The notes beneath the pieces are model-generated. The model made no database searches. It was not told where the DNA came from and was given only the letters and a program-made list of their open reading frames with translations. From contig JAITWC010000055.1 in assembly GCA_031285485.1 (NCBI GenBank), forward strand, positions 1-6,840: 6,840 nt of DNA, read 5' to 3'. The position numbers and the translations under genes are program-made. Of the stretch, positions 6,514 through 6,840 are shown in pieces (positions within the stretch are counted from its first letter, which is position 1; every line of letters starts with the position of its first letter). This stretch comes from Alistipes sp. (lineage in GTDB: Bacteria; Bacteroidota; Bacteroidia; Bacteroidales; Rikenellaceae).

Positions 6514-6752
6514 CACCGTCGCACCGCACGAACATGAACCCTCTCGACCACATATCGCCCGTCCGCACTCCGGTTCCCGTTGCCCGCTCCGTCGGAAAAT
6601 CCGACGGGGGCTCCACGGCCTTTTTCGCTCCGTCGGAAAATCCGACGCCATTCCGAAGACCTTTTTCGCTCCGTCGGAAAATCCGACGACGCAAATAAGA
6701 ACTGTTAACCCTTAAAAACATAATGCCTTACTAAAACTCAATTTATTTACAG
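6514..6752 (+). other. Long leader or intergenic stretch holding hairpin array 2
   Basis: This is the stretch between the promoter and the ATG at 6753. Its first part (to about 6577) shows nothing I can name. Its middle is the three-hairpin array. Its last part (about 6689-6752) is markedly AT-rich and unstructured by eye, as is common just before Bacteroidetes start codons. It could be a 5' leader or could contain an independent small RNA. Confidence 0.5.
6578..6688. repeat. Tandem array of three small hairpins, 41-bp period (array 2)
   Basis: Three identical perfect inverted repeats, CGTCGGA-AAA-TCCGACG, lie at 6590-6606, 6631-6647 and 6672-6688. Their centres, 6598, 6639 and 6680, are exactly 41 bp apart. 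Each is preceded by a 12-bp linker end: cctttttcgctc before the second and third (6619-6630, 6660-6671) and the weaker cgttgcccgctc before the first (8 of 12 identical). The first half of each 24-bp linker is not conserved. No T-run follows the hairpins on either strand, so they are not ordinary terminators. The period and loop size equal those of the array at 831-940, though the stems differ. Confidence 0.92.
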
Positions 6753-6840
6753 ATGAAAAAGTACATTATCACAATTATTCTTACGGCAGTATCGGGAGCA
6801 CTCGTAGCTCAGACGTCGGGCGAAGACCTCGGACGGATCG
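6753..6840 (+). CDS. Secreted protein, N-terminal fragment only
   Basis: The ATG at 6753 opens a frame that stays open for 29 codons to the right edge. It begins MKKYIITIILTAVSGALVAQ: two lysines, a hydrophobic core of about 15 residues, and a likely signal-peptidase site (ALVA|Q) of the kind common in Bacteroidetes exported proteins. It continues TSGEDLGRI before the edge. The fragment is too short to assign a family. An AT-rich stretch precedes the start. The nearest promoter candidate is at 6479-6513, so its mRNA would carry the three-hairpin array in its leader. An upstream ATG at 6723 gives only a three-codon frame. Confidence 0.75.
   Translation, partial: MKKYIITIILTAVSGALVAQTSGEDLGRI

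Noticed and set aside
6578..6688. CRISPR-like repeat-spacer array
   Set aside because: There are only three palindromic units, the 24-bp linkers share a conserved half, the repeat core is just 17 bp, and there are no cas genes nearby.
6534..6698. A 54-codon open frame (MNPLDHISPVRT...) starting just after the 6506-6513 promoter and crossing array 2
   Set aside because: The 41-bp period is not a multiple of three, so the repeated hairpins are read in three different frames. The residues encoded by the repeat are not conserved, which points to non-coding sequence that is open by chance.
5765..6715. A 316-codon plus-strand open frame
   Set aside because: It is antisense to the metallophosphoesterase, whose five metal motifs are intact, and then runs through the tRNA-Lys gene and its terminator. 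It has no recognisable domain.
6371..6721. A 116-codon minus-strand open frame
   Set aside because: It reads through the tRNA-Lys gene, the terminator and the hairpin array, with no recognisable domain and no promoter.

Overview
The window looks like a chromosomal segment of a fairly GC-rich member of the Bacteroidales. An Alistipes-like (Rikenellaceae) genome is my best guess, from gene content and base composition only. The supporting signs are Bacteroidetes-type promoters (TTTG, about 19-20 bp, TAnnTTTG), the lack of convincing Shine-Dalgarno sequences, secreted proteins whose predicted cleavage site lies just before a Gln, and a tRNA gene without an encoded CCA.

Layout: positions 1-806 (minus) hold the 5' part of etfB, the beta subunit of an electron transfer flavoprotein, cut by the left edge. 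An intergenic spacer (807-971) carries a tandem array of three small hairpins. Positions 972-2240 (minus) hold purA, adenylosuccinate synthetase. A compact divergent promoter region (2241-2324) separates purA from a two-gene plus-strand operon: an exported TPR-repeat protein (2325-4334) and, 7 bp later, a 12-TM MFS transporter resembling the MFSD1 family (4342-5724). A short convergent spacer follows, then a minus-strand YfcE/MJ0936-type metallophosphoesterase (5798-6289). Interleaved divergent promoters lead into a single tRNA-Lys(CTT) gene (6365-6437) with its own intrinsic terminator. A second strong promoter (6479-6513) then starts a roughly 230-nt leader that contains another tandem array of three hairpins, before a new secreted-protein gene (6753 onwards) cut by the right edge.

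The genes are mostly housekeeping (purine synthesis, flavin electron transfer, phosphoesterase, tRNA) plus an envelope TPR protein and transporter that are probably co-expressed. I see no defence island, phage or transposase.

The most interesting structure is non-coding. Two loci about 5.7 kb apart each hold exactly three hairpins with a 3-nt loop and 6-8 bp stems, centred exactly 41 bp apart (840/881/922 and 6598/6639/6680). The stems are unrelated in sequence between loci, and within the first locus two stem pairs change in a compensatory way. This suggests a structured intergenic repeat family selected for fold and spacing. I cannot name it.
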